Positions 37,701 through 46,263 are shown, counted from the stretch's first letter. The stretch: DNA of 64,000 bases from Chitinophaga filiformis (GCF_900102545.1 NZ_FNBN01000003.1:487461-551460); one strand, 5' to 3'. The notes: generated by a model from the sequence alone, not told the origin. Numbers and translations are program-made.

Positions 37701-37792
37701 TGTGCTTTTGACACAGGCGCAGCCAGTATACAGAAAGACACCAGGAATAAGTACAAATGTCCGGGAACAAGAAACTTTCTTATGAATTGCAT
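34721..37792 (-). CDS. large exported TPR protein
   Basis: A 1023-residue protein with a signal peptide (HLYLFLVSFCILAAPVSKAQ) and at least 15 tetratricopeptide repeats over almost the entire length, for example the LAYCYFNVKDFQKAQPLFG and ALLKLGLCYFNKDNDDKAISYYRQV units. A Lys-rich helix closes the protein. It is a periplasmic or surface scaffold; its first partner is likely the downstream outer-membrane barrel. No enzymatic domain is seen. Confidence 0.85.
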   Translation of the reverse strand: MQFIRKFLVPGHLYLFLVSFCILAAPVSKAQQTRVYTEPDKVFKDAQQLFQQEKYAVAMQLFRQTIDNISYFQETSRSLVKTDAQYYYTVCALKLGQANAEKLALDFLAFYNNSAREQLVSYQLAKYYFHQNKLKEAIPLYEKADIENLSNSEIAEAKFELAYCYFNVKDFQKAQPLFGSIKEVPGKYYLPANYYYGFIAYYNRQYNEALTSFQRVVNDPKYSTIVPYYIAEIYYFQNKKDQLISYAEPLLKKGGLYYEAELKQLLGQAYFERKDYQKALPYLQEFQDNAEEVRKEDIYQLSYSYYQTGNYNKAINGFKQLSSEQDSLGQNSMYLLGDCYLRTNQKANARNAFAFCARNSANAQQQEISKFNYGKLSYELGYQDAAITELTSFVSSYPQSAYNKEAREILVNLFLNTNNYNDALTIIEAMPDKSPTVLKAYQKVAYGRATELINDQQLAEADRLLDISLKNPYDKNLTQLAHFWKAEIAMRQNKTDAAIGHLNAYLTGGVPASGEANAQTASYNMGYSLLKKEDYTRALQHFEAAQRTTGPNASRIIADAALRSADCYYMLKDYGKAMAMYDKIIANNQAGSDYATYQKSIILGIQGKTNEKVALLKQLGSKYPSSGFGNDADLEIANTYLAEEKYNEAIPYLENVLQKQPNGPNAPRALLKLGLCYFNKDNDDKAISYYRQVVEKYPNSPEANEALAAVKDIYVNQGKTDAYIALLRSTGQSISASAEDSLSYSAAETKFSNGDCAGATIAFNSYLQRFPNGAFVLPANFYKSECAYNNKDYTGALPGYEFVLTKNNSLYAERAALQAANINFYQVKNYEKARTYYLQLQDLSTTKENTFAATRGLLRSNYFLKHWDEVNSYAEILLSSSNISTDDQIIGHAYLGRAEQEQGNYDEAIKEYKIAAGLTKSEIGAEARYNLAYCLLQKNDLAGAEKAGFDVIKNTPGYEVWVAKAYILLGDVYTRQKDYFNAKATFQSIAENCPIPELKQEAKDKLAKVEAEEKAASKIKSNK

Positions 37793-38438
37793 GCTTTTAA
37801 CCTGTTATATCTTAAATATGCGTTTAAAACGGATCCCAAACAGAAATTATTTTCCATTCAGAATCAATAATATATTGCTTTGAGGGAGACAAAAACAGCA
37901 ACAAATATAGCTATTGGATTTAATTAAGCTATACGCCGTCCCCGGGGGACAGTGCGGGAACCGGATGACCGGCACCTGGTACGCGGAACCTGCTTTCGGA
38001 TTTGCCTGTGCTGATCTGAAATTAAGGTGTTGACTTGCAAGAATTAAACCAACTTGTATAAACGGCGGGTGATCCGGTACCTGCATTACCGGGATGTTCT
38101 GGTTTTCAGTACTGTTTGTGTGCAAAAAATAATTGCCTCGGTCAAATAGAGGAGCACAGGAAACAAGTGGATGTATTAGTACGCCAACAGCCATCATTCA
38201 GGATAAATTGGATAAACATTGTCTCTGCAGGATGCAGTTCCTTTCAGCAGGTACGCAGTTGCCCTCCCGAACCATCTCGTAATAAAAGGATTATAACGGG
38301 GTTTTAATTGTTTATTATTAATCATATTTTTGGCGCAATCTGTAAACCAGTTCATTTAAAATTTAAAAACGCGCCTGCATGATTCCTGTCGGCCAGACAG
38401 GAGGTAACGCAGATCTGCAGGACTAAACCATTTTCTCT
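37793..38438. other. 646-bp intergenic region, divergent promoters
   Basis: This space lies between the TPR gene and the DoxX gene. I see no supported gene or RNA. A small hairpin CCTGTC/GACAGG lies near 38385-38402. The reading frames crossing it have no domain or codon signal. Confidence 0.45.
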
Positions 38439-38846
38439 ATGAGTAAACTATTTACATCGCGCGTGAATACCGGCGCTGTCAACTTTGCTATGCTGATATT
38501 GCGCGTGGTTTTTGGTGCACTGATGTTCACACATGGCTTGTCAAAGCTGAAGGGTTTTTCCCAGATGGTGGGTAAATTCCCTGATCCGCTGCATGTGGGA
38601 CAAACAATATCCCTGTCCCTGACCATTTTCGCAGAAACCCTTTGTGCGGCACTGGTTGCTGTCGGATTACTGACCCGTCTTGCTGCTGTTCCGCTGGTAT
38701 TCTGTATGATCATTGTCGTATTTGTGGTAATGAAGAATGCACCGTTATCACAGAATGAAATGGGCATCCTGTTCCTGGCTGCTTTCACTGCGATATTATT
38801 CGCCGGACCTGGCAAATACAGCCTGGACCACCTGATTGGAAAATAA
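38439..38846 (+). CDS. DoxX family membrane protein
   Basis: A 135-residue four-helix inner-membrane protein. The FAMLILRVVFGALMFTHGLSKL segment near the N-terminus, with the conserved GLSKL turn, and the mid helix SLTIFAETLCAALVAVGLLT are classic DoxX. The family is linked to redox and thiol stress responses, but exact function is unknown. It stands upstream of a thioesterase with 85 bp between. Confidence 0.88.
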   Translation: MSKLFTSRVNTGAVNFAMLILRVVFGALMFTHGLSKLKGFSQMVGKFPDPLHVGQTISLSLTIFAETLCAALVAVGLLTRLAAVPLVFCMIIVVFVVMKNAPLSQNEMGILFLAAFTAILFAGPGKYSLDHLIGK

Positions 38847-38931
38847 TTAAACACCCGGGCGCCTGTGCGTTGCCGGAAACGCGGAATGCATTTTGCGGTA
38901 AATGCGGGCGCCAGGCCTTAAGACTGATAAT

Positions 38932-39351
38932 ATGTTCACACAGACGACACAGATACGCGTACGCTATGGAGAAACGGACCAGATGGGATACCTTTACTAC
39001 GGCAATTATGCGTTATATTACGAAGTAGGACGTGCAGAAGCCATCCGGACGCTGGGTTTTACCTATGCTGAACTGGAAAAACAGGGAATTATTATGCCGG
39101 TGGCAGAGTTAAATTCAAAATACTTGCGCCCGGCCTATTACGATGATCTTATAACAGTGAAGACTATATTGAAGGAATTGCCGGTCGATCATAAGATCCG
39201 GTTCCATACAGAACTATACAATGAAAAGGGCGAGCTGTTGAACGTAGGCGTCACCACCCTGGTATTCCTGCATGCAGATACCAAACTACGGTACGGGATG
39301 CCGCCGGTGATGATGGAACGCCTGGCTCCTTTTTTTGAGAAAAGCATGTAA
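38932..39351 (+). CDS. YbgC/FadM family acyl-CoA thioesterase
   Basis: A 139-residue hot-dog fold thioesterase that hydrolyses acyl-CoA. The start ATG at 38932 gives the normal beginning TQIRVRYGETDQMGYLYYGNY; the catalytic Asp is in ETDQMGYL, followed by VGRAEAIRTLGFTYAELE. It is 3 bp upstream of cinA and probably co-transcribed. Confidence 0.92.
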   Translation: MFTQTTQIRVRYGETDQMGYLYYGNYALYYEVGRAEAIRTLGFTYAELEKQGIIMPVAELNSKYLRPAYYDDLITVKTILKELPVDHKIRFHTELYNEKGELLNVGVTTLVFLHADTKLRYGMPPVMMERLAPFFEKSM

Positions 39352-39354
39352 ATC

Positions 39355-40611
39355 ATGACAATGCAAGCGGATAAGGTAGTAGCAAGTATCATCACGATCG
39401 GAGATGAACTACTGATAGGACAGACGATAGACACGAATTCAGCCTGGATGGCGCAGCAACTGAATGCGATGGGGATATGGGTACACCGCCGTGTAGCCAT
39501 CGGGGATGTAAGAGAAGCCATCCTGGAGGCATTGGAGAAGGAAGGCGCAGTCTCGGATATCGTACTGATTACCGGAGGACTGGGGCCTACGGCCGATGAT
39601 ATTACCAAACCCGTATTGTGTGAATATTTTGGGGGACAGCTGGTACGGGATGAAGCTACCTATCTGCAGGTAATGGAATTCTTTGAAAGCAGAGGCCTGC
39701 CCACCTTACAGCGTAATGTGGACCAGGCGCTGGTACCCGATGTAGCCACAGTGCTGCACAACACCAGGGGCACTGCACCGGGTATGTGGTTTGAAAAGGA
39801 TGGAAAGATCTATGTGTCCATGCCAGGCGTACCGCATGAAATGAAAGGACTGATGTCCGATCATGTGTTGTCACGCTTACAGGAATATTTCAGGACGCCG
39901 GCAATTGTGCACCAGACATTGCTGACTTCGGGCATGGGAGAGTCGTTTATAGCAGAAAGATTAACCCATTTTGAGGCTGGATTGCCTCCGCATATCAAGC
40001 TGGCCTACCTGCCGTCTTATGGCTTATTAAAGCTGCGGCTCACTGCTTTTGGTGCAGATAAGTTATCCACCGCAGCTGCATTGTCCATCTATTTTCACCA
40101 GATGAAAGAACTGCTGACGGACATTGCCGTTGCAGACGATGACCTTCCTATCGGTGAAGTGCTGGGTAAGCTGCTGAAGGAAAAAGGTAAAACGGTAGGT
40201 ACGGCAGAGAGCTGTACGGGCGGGTTCATTGCCCACAATATTACCCTGGTGCCGGGAAGTTCTGCCTGGTATAAAGGCAGCATTGTGAGTTATGCCAACG
40301 AAATTAAAAGCGGTTTGCTGGGGGTAAAACAGGAAACATTACAGGCCAACGGTGCGGTGAGCGAGGCAGTGGTAAGAGAAATGGCCAGAGGGGCCTTGCA
40401 GCAGTTAAAAACTGATTATATTATAGCGGTATCGGGCATCATGGGCCCTGATGGCGGTACTCCCGAAAAGCCGGTAGGTACTGTATGGATAGCTGCTGGC
40501 AGTGCCAGGGAACTGGTGACGGTGAAGCACCAGTTGCGTTATGACCGCTTGAATAACATACAGATGACAGCAACTTATGCTATGAATGAATTGAGGAAGT
40601 TGATAGTATAA
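39355..40611 (+). CDS. cinA: CinA family protein (competence/damage-inducible)
   Basis: A 418-residue protein with an N-terminal MoaB/MogA-like domain (ITIGDELLIGQTIDTNSAWM, then LITGGLGPTADDITK) and a C-terminal nicotinamide-nucleotide amidase domain (GTAESCTGGFIAHN). Such enzymes recycle NMN in pyridine nucleotide metabolism. The full two-domain form is present. The promoter of the following E2 gene overlaps just after its stop. Confidence 0.93.
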   Translation: MTMQADKVVASIITIGDELLIGQTIDTNSAWMAQQLNAMGIWVHRRVAIGDVREAILEALEKEGAVSDIVLITGGLGPTADDITKPVLCEYFGGQLVRDEATYLQVMEFFESRGLPTLQRNVDQALVPDVATVLHNTRGTAPGMWFEKDGKIYVSMPGVPHEMKGLMSDHVLSRLQEYFRTPAIVHQTLLTSGMGESFIAERLTHFEAGLPPHIKLAYLPSYGLLKLRLTAFGADKLSTAAALSIYFHQMKELLTDIAVADDDLPIGEVLGKLLKEKGKTVGTAESCTGGFIAHNITLVPGSSAWYKGSIVSYANEIKSGLLGVKQETLQANGAVSEAVVREMARGALQQLKTDYIIAVSGIMGPDGGTPEKPVGTVWIAAGSARELVTVKHQLRYDRLNNIQMTATYAMNELRKLIV

Positions 40612-40615
40612 ACCT

Positions 40616-40623
40616 TACTTTTG
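40616..40623 (+). promoter_or_regulatory. possible -7 element of the E2 gene
   Basis: TACTTTTG fits TAnnTTTG, 31 bp before the E2 start; a TTG at 40591-40593 lies 22 bp upstream as a possible -33 box. Confidence 0.4.
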
Positions 40624-40653
40624 TTTCCGTACCAAAACGCTAAACACAATTTT

Positions 40654-42054
40654 ATGGCCATTGTAGAACTGGTAATGCCCAAAATGGGGGAAAGTATTAT
40701 GGAAGCCACCATATTACGCTGGCATAAGAAGCCGGGGGATCATGTAAAAACTGATGAAACCGTGCTTGAAATTGCGACGGATAAGGTGGATAGCGAAGTA
40801 CCTTCTATCGCCGATGGGGAAATTACCGAGATACTCTACGCGGAAAATGATGTAGTACCGGTAGGTACTGTCATTGCACGTATCAATACCGCTGTTGATG
40901 CTGATTTTGCGACAGCTGCCCCTGTTGCTCCTGTAGCAGCACAGGAAGCGCCTGCTGCCGCTGTAAGAGAAGAGGTGTATGTCCCGCAATATGAAACGGC
41001 AAGTGCTCCTCATGAAGCGCAGTTCGTGACCAGTGGCGCCCGTTTTTATTCTCCGCTGGTGCTGACTATTGCCCAGCAGGAAGGTATCAGCTTTGCTGAA
41101 CTGGAAAAAATACCCGGTACCGGCAATGAAGGCCGTGTGACCAAGAAAGATATATTAACCTTTGTGGAAGCGAAGAGCAAGGGGCTTACATCTGCACCTG
41201 CCCCACAAAGAACAGAGGCGCCTGCGCCTGCAGAACAACCGGTAAGTCGTCCGGCTGCCGCGGTAACTCCTTCTGCAGCTCCGGTTACCAATGGTGTTGG
41301 CTCACAGACAGCATCTGCTCCGGTTAGCACCGGCAGCTATGGTAACAATGTGGAGATCATTGAGATGGATCGTATGCGTAAGCTGATCGCTGAACATATG
41401 GTACGCAGCAAACATACCAGCCCGCATGTGACCAGCTTCGCAGAGGCAGATGTGACCAATATGGTGAAATGGCGCGACAAGGTGAAAGGGGATTTCGAGA
41501 AACTGGAAGGAGAGAAGATCACCTTTACACCGCTCTTCATCGAAGCAATGGTGAAATGTATCAAACGCTATCCGCTGTTAAACAGTTCACTCGACGGTGA
41601 TAAGATCATTATTAAGAAAGACATCAATATCGGTATGGCAACCGCTTTGCCTACGGGTAACCTGATCGTTCCGGTGATCCGTAACGCCGACATGCTGAAC
41701 CTGGTTGGCCTGACCCGTCAGGTGAATCAGCTGGCCAATGCAGCCCGTCAGAACAGGTTGAAACCAGATGATACACAGAATGGTACTATCACCCTGACTA
41801 ACGTTGGTACCTTTGGCAGTCTGGCAGGTACACCGATCATCAATCAGCCGCAGGTGGCTATCCTGGCAGTAGGCGCTATCAAAAAACGCCCTGTTGTAAT
41901 AGAAACGCCTCAGGGTGATACGATTGCTATCCGCCATATGATGTACCTGTCACTGTCTTACGATCACCGTATCGTGGATGGTGCATTAGGCTCTACTTTC
42001 CTGAGTGCAGTAGCGCAGGAACTGGAGAATTTTGATCCGAACAGGAGATACTAA
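40654..42054 (+). CDS. 2-oxoacid dehydrogenase E2 (dihydrolipoamide acyltransferase)
   Basis: A 466-residue E2 from ATG 40654; 11 codons upstream are unlikely. The lipoyl domain is at 1-76, with the lipoylated Lys44 in EIATDKVDSEVP. Next come a long Ala/Pro linker, an E3-binding domain (VLTIAQQEGISFAELEKIPGTG) and the catalytic core ending with SLSYDHRIVDGALGSTF (His and Asp of the HxxxD motif). It transfers acyl groups to CoA. No E1 or E3 gene is adjacent, so pyruvate, 2-oxoglutarate and branched-chain forms cannot be told apart. A 75-bp repeat array follows its stop. Confidence 0.9.
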   Translation: MAIVELVMPKMGESIMEATILRWHKKPGDHVKTDETVLEIATDKVDSEVPSIADGEITEILYAENDVVPVGTVIARINTAVDADFATAAPVAPVAAQEAPAAAVREEVYVPQYETASAPHEAQFVTSGARFYSPLVLTIAQQEGISFAELEKIPGTGNEGRVTKKDILTFVEAKSKGLTSAPAPQRTEAPAPAEQPVSRPAAAVTPSAAPVTNGVGSQTASAPVSTGSYGNNVEIIEMDRMRKLIAEHMVRSKHTSPHVTSFAEADVTNMVKWRDKVKGDFEKLEGEKITFTPLFIEAMVKCIKRYPLLNSSLDGDKIIIKKDINIGMATALPTGNLIVPVIRNADMLNLVGLTRQVNQLANAARQNRLKPDDTQNGTITLTNVGTFGSLAGTPIINQPQVAILAVGAIKKRPVVIETPQGDTIAIRHMMYLSLSYDHRIVDGALGSTFLSAVAQELENFDPNRRY

Positions 42055-42068
42055 ATCTGCATATTCAG

Positions 42069-42120
42069 TATGGATGATGAATACAGGGATGATACAATCT
42101 GTCTGTATTCATCATTCGTA
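42069..42120. terminator. long hairpin immediately after the E2 gene
   Basis: Arms ATGATGAATACAG (42074-42086) and CTGTATTCATCAT (42103-42115) are perfect; G-T and A-T pairs extend the stem to about 18 bp. The loop is 16 nt and overlaps the first unit of the 75-bp repeats. It may terminate the E2 transcript, though no T-run follows. Confidence 0.6.
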
Positions 42121-42476
42121 TTTTAGGGGATATCCGCAGCATATCATCCCTTTTATAGCTTTGGAATAGCAGGAGATGATACAATCTGTCTGTATTCATA
42201 GGGGATAAACACGGTATATCATCCCTTTTATTGCTTTAGAATAGCAGAAGATGATATAATCTGTCTGTATTCATAGGGGATAAACACGGCATATCATCGC
42301 TTTTATTGCTTTAGAATAGCAGGAGATAATATAATCTGTCTGTATTCATAGGGGATAAACATGGCATATCATCCCTTTTATTGCTTTGGAATAGCAGGAG
42401 ATGATACAATCTGTCTGTATTCATAGGGGATAAACACGGCATATCATCCCTTTTTTATTGGAATAGAATAGCAAAG
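42088..42476. repeat. 75-bp tandem repeat array, five units
   Basis: Units begin with GATGATACAATCTGTCTG at 42088, 42175, 42250, 42325 and 42400. The first unit is 87 bp with a diverged segment, the next three are 75 bp and the last is 77 bp. Each unit carries an internal inverted repeat, GATGATA near its start and TATCATC in the middle, so the transcript of each could fold. No open reading frame crosses the array. It lies between the E2 gene and the RRM gene. Confidence 0.9.
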
Positions 42477-42517
42477 GATGATTTAGAATAGCAATAGACA
42501 AGGAAATATATCCGCAT

Positions 42518-42546
42518 AAAAAAAGCTCCCGTTAAGGGAGCTTTTT
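42518..42546 (-). terminator. terminator of the RRM gene
   Basis: GCTCCC pairs with GGGAGC around a TTAAC loop and, on the minus strand, is followed by a T-run of seven. Confidence 0.85.
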
Positions 42547-42582
42547 CAATTTCTTGACCGAGATAAGCTTGGGCCAACAGAA

Positions 42583-42909
42583 TTAATAACGACCACGACC
42601 GCCGCCGCCGCCGTATCCGCCGCCGCCACCGCGATTGAATCCACCACCTCTTGAGTTATTATTCGGTTGTTTAGGTCTTGCTTCGTTTACCATCAGTTGC
42701 TTGCCTTCGATTTCAGTACCGTTCAAACTATCCATAGCCTTGCTACCTTCTTCCTGGTTGGGCATTTCCACGAATCCGAAACCGCGTGAACGGCCAGTCT
42801 CGTGGTCCTTGATAATTTTAGCGGAAGTAACCTCTCCAAATTCGCTAAATATCTGGTGAAGGTCTTCATCGTTCAACCTGTAGTGCAGGTTGGCTACGTA
42901 AATGTTCAT
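42583..42909 (-). CDS. RNA-recognition-motif protein with glycine-rich tail
   Basis: A 108-residue protein from ATG 42909 (a 15-residue hydrophobic upstream extension is unlikely). Residues 1-80 form one RRM: RNP2 is IYVANL at 2-7 and RNP1 is RSRGFGFVEM at about 41-50. The remaining 25 residues are Gly/Arg/Asn-rich, encoded by GGC/GGN repeats. Such proteins (Rbp) bind single-stranded RNA and often respond to cold. A terminator follows. Confidence 0.93.
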   Translation of the reverse strand: MNIYVANLHYRLNDEDLHQIFSEFGEVTSAKIIKDHETGRSRGFGFVEMPNQEEGSKAMDSLNGTEIEGKQLMVNEARPKQPNNNSRGGGFNRGGGGGYGGGGGRGRY

Positions 42910-43100
42910 GACTAAAAAATTAAAAAAATGAAAAATAATATTGAAGATAAACAAATAAGTTCAATAAATACACCGCGTCAGGAAATAATTTCATAAAGTA
43001 AATATACCGGTAACACTGGCTGTAATTACCACTTCCGTTTTATGGATAGTTGGCTGATTTTTTGTAAATTAATAGACATAATCCATTAAATTATTTTGGT

Positions 43101-43820
43101 ATGAGTAGCCTGAGCGAAACGTGGTTTGCAGACGGTTATATCGATTTTGAGCAGAAAAAGTATACTTTATTGGCTTATCTGCAGCAAATAAACCGTTATT
43201 TCAATCAAAACAAGCTGTACCCTCAGCTGGGGGATGTTATCTTTCATTACAACAACCTGGTTGCCTTCCGGGAAAACAAACAGTTCCTGCAGCAGCAGTT
43301 CCCAAAACGCCTGACTGCCGTGAATATGGAGCGTCTGCAATTACTTTATGAACAGATGATCGCAGATGATGAACTGATGCAGGAGCTGGAAACCATTATC
43401 CAATACGCCATTCAGAAGATGAACGGCGCTATCCGCGAGGGCACGGAAATCTATGAATTTGTGGAAGAAAGCCTGAATATTTCACCTGTGGGACTGATAC
43501 CGCTGGATTCACAGGAAGGGTATTTATTCCTGTGTGATGGCCGTTATCAGGATGTGATAGTATATGAATACAGGTTGAGTATTTTTGAACGCCATGATGA
43601 GAAATATCGTGGAATTCATACGCAATACCTTGATACCTATACAAAAGACCTGGTAAATACGTGTGAGCATATTAAAACCAGCCTGATCCGGCAACGCAGG
43701 GAATTGCCTACTCCTGCTGTATATCGCATTGATACGAAGCTTGTATTTCCGGTCACTGAAACCTTACTGCCCGTTGCCAAGCGCTCCCTGGTGAAGTATA
43801 TTGCCCACAATGCCGCATAG
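43101..43820 (+). CDS. conserved hypothetical protein
   Basis: A 239-residue soluble protein that I do not recognise. It is rich in Gln, Tyr and Leu. The N-terminal half is helical (YLQQINRYFNQNKLYPQLGD) and the C-terminal half has alternating beta/alpha character (GLIPLDSQEGYLFLCDGRYQ). No membrane segment or signal peptide is present, so it is likely cytoplasmic. It stands alone, with a hairpin (43883-43932) downstream. Similar proteins seem usual in this family of bacteria, but this is from memory only. Confidence 0.65.
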   Translation: MSSLSETWFADGYIDFEQKKYTLLAYLQQINRYFNQNKLYPQLGDVIFHYNNLVAFRENKQFLQQQFPKRLTAVNMERLQLLYEQMIADDELMQELETIIQYAIQKMNGAIREGTEIYEFVEESLNISPVGLIPLDSQEGYLFLCDGRYQDVIVYEYRLSIFERHDEKYRGIHTQYLDTYTKDLVNTCEHIKTSLIRQRRELPTPAVYRIDTKLVFPVTETLLPVAKRSLVKYIAHNAA

Positions 43821-43945
43821 GTACTGACAGCAGATATACTTCAAAGGATGTACAATCTGCAGGAGCTGATCAAATATTGGTGTTTCCCGGGAAGATTCGA
43901 ATGTACAACCACATCAGGATCTGCCCGGGAAAACCTTTAAAATGA

Positions 43946-44560
43946 TTAATTCAGTAATACCGGCGCACTGTTGCCAAAGATGACCTCCAGTTCATGATCA
44001 TGAAGGAATGGCTCATAGTATTGCCTGATGATCTTGGTGAGTTTTTCTTTTGACTGATTAATGTACAGGTTGTTGTTTTCCAGCTGTTCGCGTGAAGTCT
44101 GGTACAGCTTTTTCTGCACATCAGTATAGGTTTCATCGTCCTGGAACAGTAACCAGCCTTTCCTGTTGGAAGTCTCCATTTTATCCACTTTCAGCTCATA
44201 GCTGAGCAGTTTAGGTTGTGGCAGGTTGATGGTGATCTTCTTGTCTGAAACCGTTATCCGGAAATTCTTCTCATCTGCATTGATGCCATATTTTGCCAGG
44301 TAAGGGATAGATACCCAGATCGTGTTCTCCAGGAAGGCCTTTTTCAGATTAGTGGTCCATTCTCCGTCGTCAGCAATATTACTGCGTTTGATCGTAGCAT
44401 TACCCTGTACTTCAAGGCTGGCCAGTTCGGCGATTTCCCGCACGATTTGACTATTGGAGAGAATGCTCTGATTTACACTTTTACTGCCGAATTGTTTGCC
44501 CAGCCAAAACAGCAGAACAGCCAGGGATAGAAAAAAAACGAAGCGAAAGAATCTTTTCAT
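43946..44560 (-). CDS. DUF4230 family membrane-anchored protein
   Basis: A 204-residue protein from ATG 44560 (KRFFRFVFFLSLAVLLFWLG is the single N-terminal membrane anchor). The domain ILSNSQIVREIAELASLEVQ, FLENTIWVSIPYLAKYGIN and KITINLPQPKLLSYELKVDK is typical of DUF4230, a family of unknown function with a beta-rich external part. It is not in an operon with close neighbours. Confidence 0.82.
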   Translation of the reverse strand: MKRFFRFVFFLSLAVLLFWLGKQFGSKSVNQSILSNSQIVREIAELASLEVQGNATIKRSNIADDGEWTTNLKKAFLENTIWVSIPYLAKYGINADEKNFRITVSDKKITINLPQPKLLSYELKVDKMETSNRKGWLLFQDDETYTDVQKKLYQTSREQLENNNLYINQSKEKLTKIIRQYYEPFLHDHELEVIFGNSAPVLLN

Positions 44561-44799
44561 AACAGAAGAGATAGTTGCTGTGGACCTCAGTCCATAGCTG
44601 AACAAGGTCCATAGTGATCATGTTTTTTATTAGTTAGTAATGTATGCAAAAGTCTACAAACGTTGGGCCATGGCCCCGCGACATACAGTTGGTAGGTAGT
44701 TGTGCTTTGAAATTGTAAGTTACAACTCCTATAATATCCCGACGACTACAGCGAATATAATATTTATGGCTGATAGTCCATAACTCATCCTTATCATTG

Positions 44800-45318
44800 T
44801 CAATGTCCGTGCACCAGAGAGGCAATCAGTTCACTATGCTGCGGATATACAGCCTGCAGGCTATCTTTCCCGGCCAGTTCAAAATCAGCGAAATCGAAGC
44901 CTGGCGCTACTGTACAGCCTACGAGGGCAAAACCATCAGGCACCTCTGTACGGGAAGCAAACCAGTGACCTGCTTTGATCACCAACTGGGGTTGTTCGCC
45001 CTCTTCAATGTTGAGACCCAGTTTGTGTGCCGTCAGTACGCCATCAGGATCAATATCATAGATAGCCAGGGAATGGCCATCATAGAAATGCCATACCTCA
45101 TCAGATGCAATGCGGTGAAAAGCAGAAAACTGGCCTTCTTCCAGCAGGAAATAAATAGCAGTGGAAGCATTACGGTTGCCCTTCATGGCTGGCGGCAATT
45201 CAGATTGTTTAAACTCCCAGGAAGAACGATAGGTTTCCCGGAATGAGCCTCCCTCTACGTGAGATTGTAAGTTGAGATGTTCCCGCCAGTAGGCGGCATT
45301 GTGTCTGGGTTTATGCAT
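44800..45318 (-). CDS. cupin-fold DUF985 protein
   Basis: A 172-residue single-domain cupin of the DUF985 group. HVEGGSFRETYRS, the STAIYFLLEEGQFSAFHRI pair and DEVWHFYDGHSLAIYDID match the family core; the conserved His and Glu near these positions probably bind a metal. The reaction is unknown, and sugar-epimerase-like activity has been suggested for the fold. The 240 bp after it (to 44561) contain no gene. Confidence 0.85.
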   Translation of the reverse strand: MHKPRHNAAYWREHLNLQSHVEGGSFRETYRSSWEFKQSELPPAMKGNRNASTAIYFLLEEGQFSAFHRIASDEVWHFYDGHSLAIYDIDPDGVLTAHKLGLNIEEGEQPQLVIKAGHWFASRTEVPDGFALVGCTVAPGFDFADFELAGKDSLQAVYPQHSELIASLVHGH

Positions 45319-45381
45319 GATATGGATTGTGTCCTGGTTTATGGATAATACAAAAGAAAGGAAAATTGATTAAAATGGAAA

Positions 45382-45405
45382 AGCCGTCCCGTGAACGAGG
45401 CGGCT
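45382..45405 (-). terminator. weak terminator of the AraC gene
   Basis: AGCCG and CGGCT pair across 14 nt, and the minus strand runs into TTTTCC. Confidence 0.45.
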
Positions 45406-45438
45406 CTCTTATTTTTCATTTTTTTAGTCTAAAATCAT

Positions 45439-46263
45439 TTACGCCACGGCTACAGGGCGTGCTACCGGCATTTGCGCAATAGCTGTTTCCTGGTTCAGTA
45501 CCGGTGCTTCTCCTTTGAAGAAGAGGAAATCCTGTATGAATGAAGCCTGGTTGTAGTAATCGTTGTTGGTGATAAATGCCTGCCATTCTTCCACACTCAT
45601 CTTCTGCATATGACGCATAGCATCTCTGAAACGGAGCATACGGGCAAACAACTGCGGCGTCAGTCCCACCACTTCCATAAACTTCCTTTCCAGCGTATGA
45701 CGGGAAATTTTAAACTTCCTCGTCAGCCTTTCCACATTCGTATAGCCCTGGTTGTCAATGATGTAATCTGCAATTTCATCAACCTGTTTCAGATTGTGCA
45801 CATGTGAACACATCATATTGGCCAACGCATCGTCCAGCACGGCATCCAGTTTGGTAACATCTGCAGCAGCAGCAATTTTATCGGCCAGGTCCTTCCAGCA
45901 TTCACGGTCCTGCTTCAGCAGGTCACGGAAGTAATTGTTGAAGGAAGACATATCAAGACCTGCCAGTCTGTAACAGCCATAGGCGTTCAGCTGGATCACG
46001 GTCATTTTTACCGGACCTTTTACCATGATCTGATGATGACAGGTAAAATGACCCACAACGGAAGCCTCCGGTAAAGTAAAGGAAGCATGCTGAGTAGGTT
46101 GGAAGATCACTTCTCCTTCTTGCAGAAATACCATGTATAGATCTCCCAAAGAGAACAGGTTCTGCGGCAGATTGATCAATCCACTATTAGAGCTTTGTAA
46201 ATGATAATACTGCTTAACATACGGTGCCAGCGAAGTTGCCGGTTGATAGATACGGAAATTCAT
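45439..46263 (-). CDS. AraC-type helix-turn-helix regulator
   Basis: A 274-residue regulator. The N-terminal region (about 1-150) is a cupin-like sensor. Residues about 170-250 form an AraC-type helix-turn-helix: YTNVERLTRKFKISRHTLER, then VGLTPQLFARMLRFRDAMR. The C-terminal FKGEAPVLNQETAIAQM lies past the domain. Upstream is an ACTTATA/TATAAGT dyad (46340-46357), a candidate self-binding site. Confidence 0.83.
   Translation of the reverse strand: MNFRIYQPATSLAPYVKQYYHLQSSNSGLINLPQNLFSLGDLYMVFLQEGEVIFQPTQHASFTLPEASVVGHFTCHHQIMVKGPVKMTVIQLNAYGCYRLAGLDMSSFNNYFRDLLKQDRECWKDLADKIAAAADVTKLDAVLDDALANMMCSHVHNLKQVDEIADYIIDNQGYTNVERLTRKFKISRHTLERKFMEVVGLTPQLFARMLRFRDAMRHMQKMSVEEWQAFITNNDYYNQASFIQDFLFFKGEAPVLNQETAIAQMPVARPVAVA

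Noticed and set aside
37847-38197. 116-codon minus frame in the long gap before DoxX
   Set aside because: Poor codon bias and no domain or start signal; the space is treated as intergenic.
42088-42476. CRISPR array
   Set aside because: The 75-bp units are head-to-tail repeats without unique spacers, and there are no cas genes.
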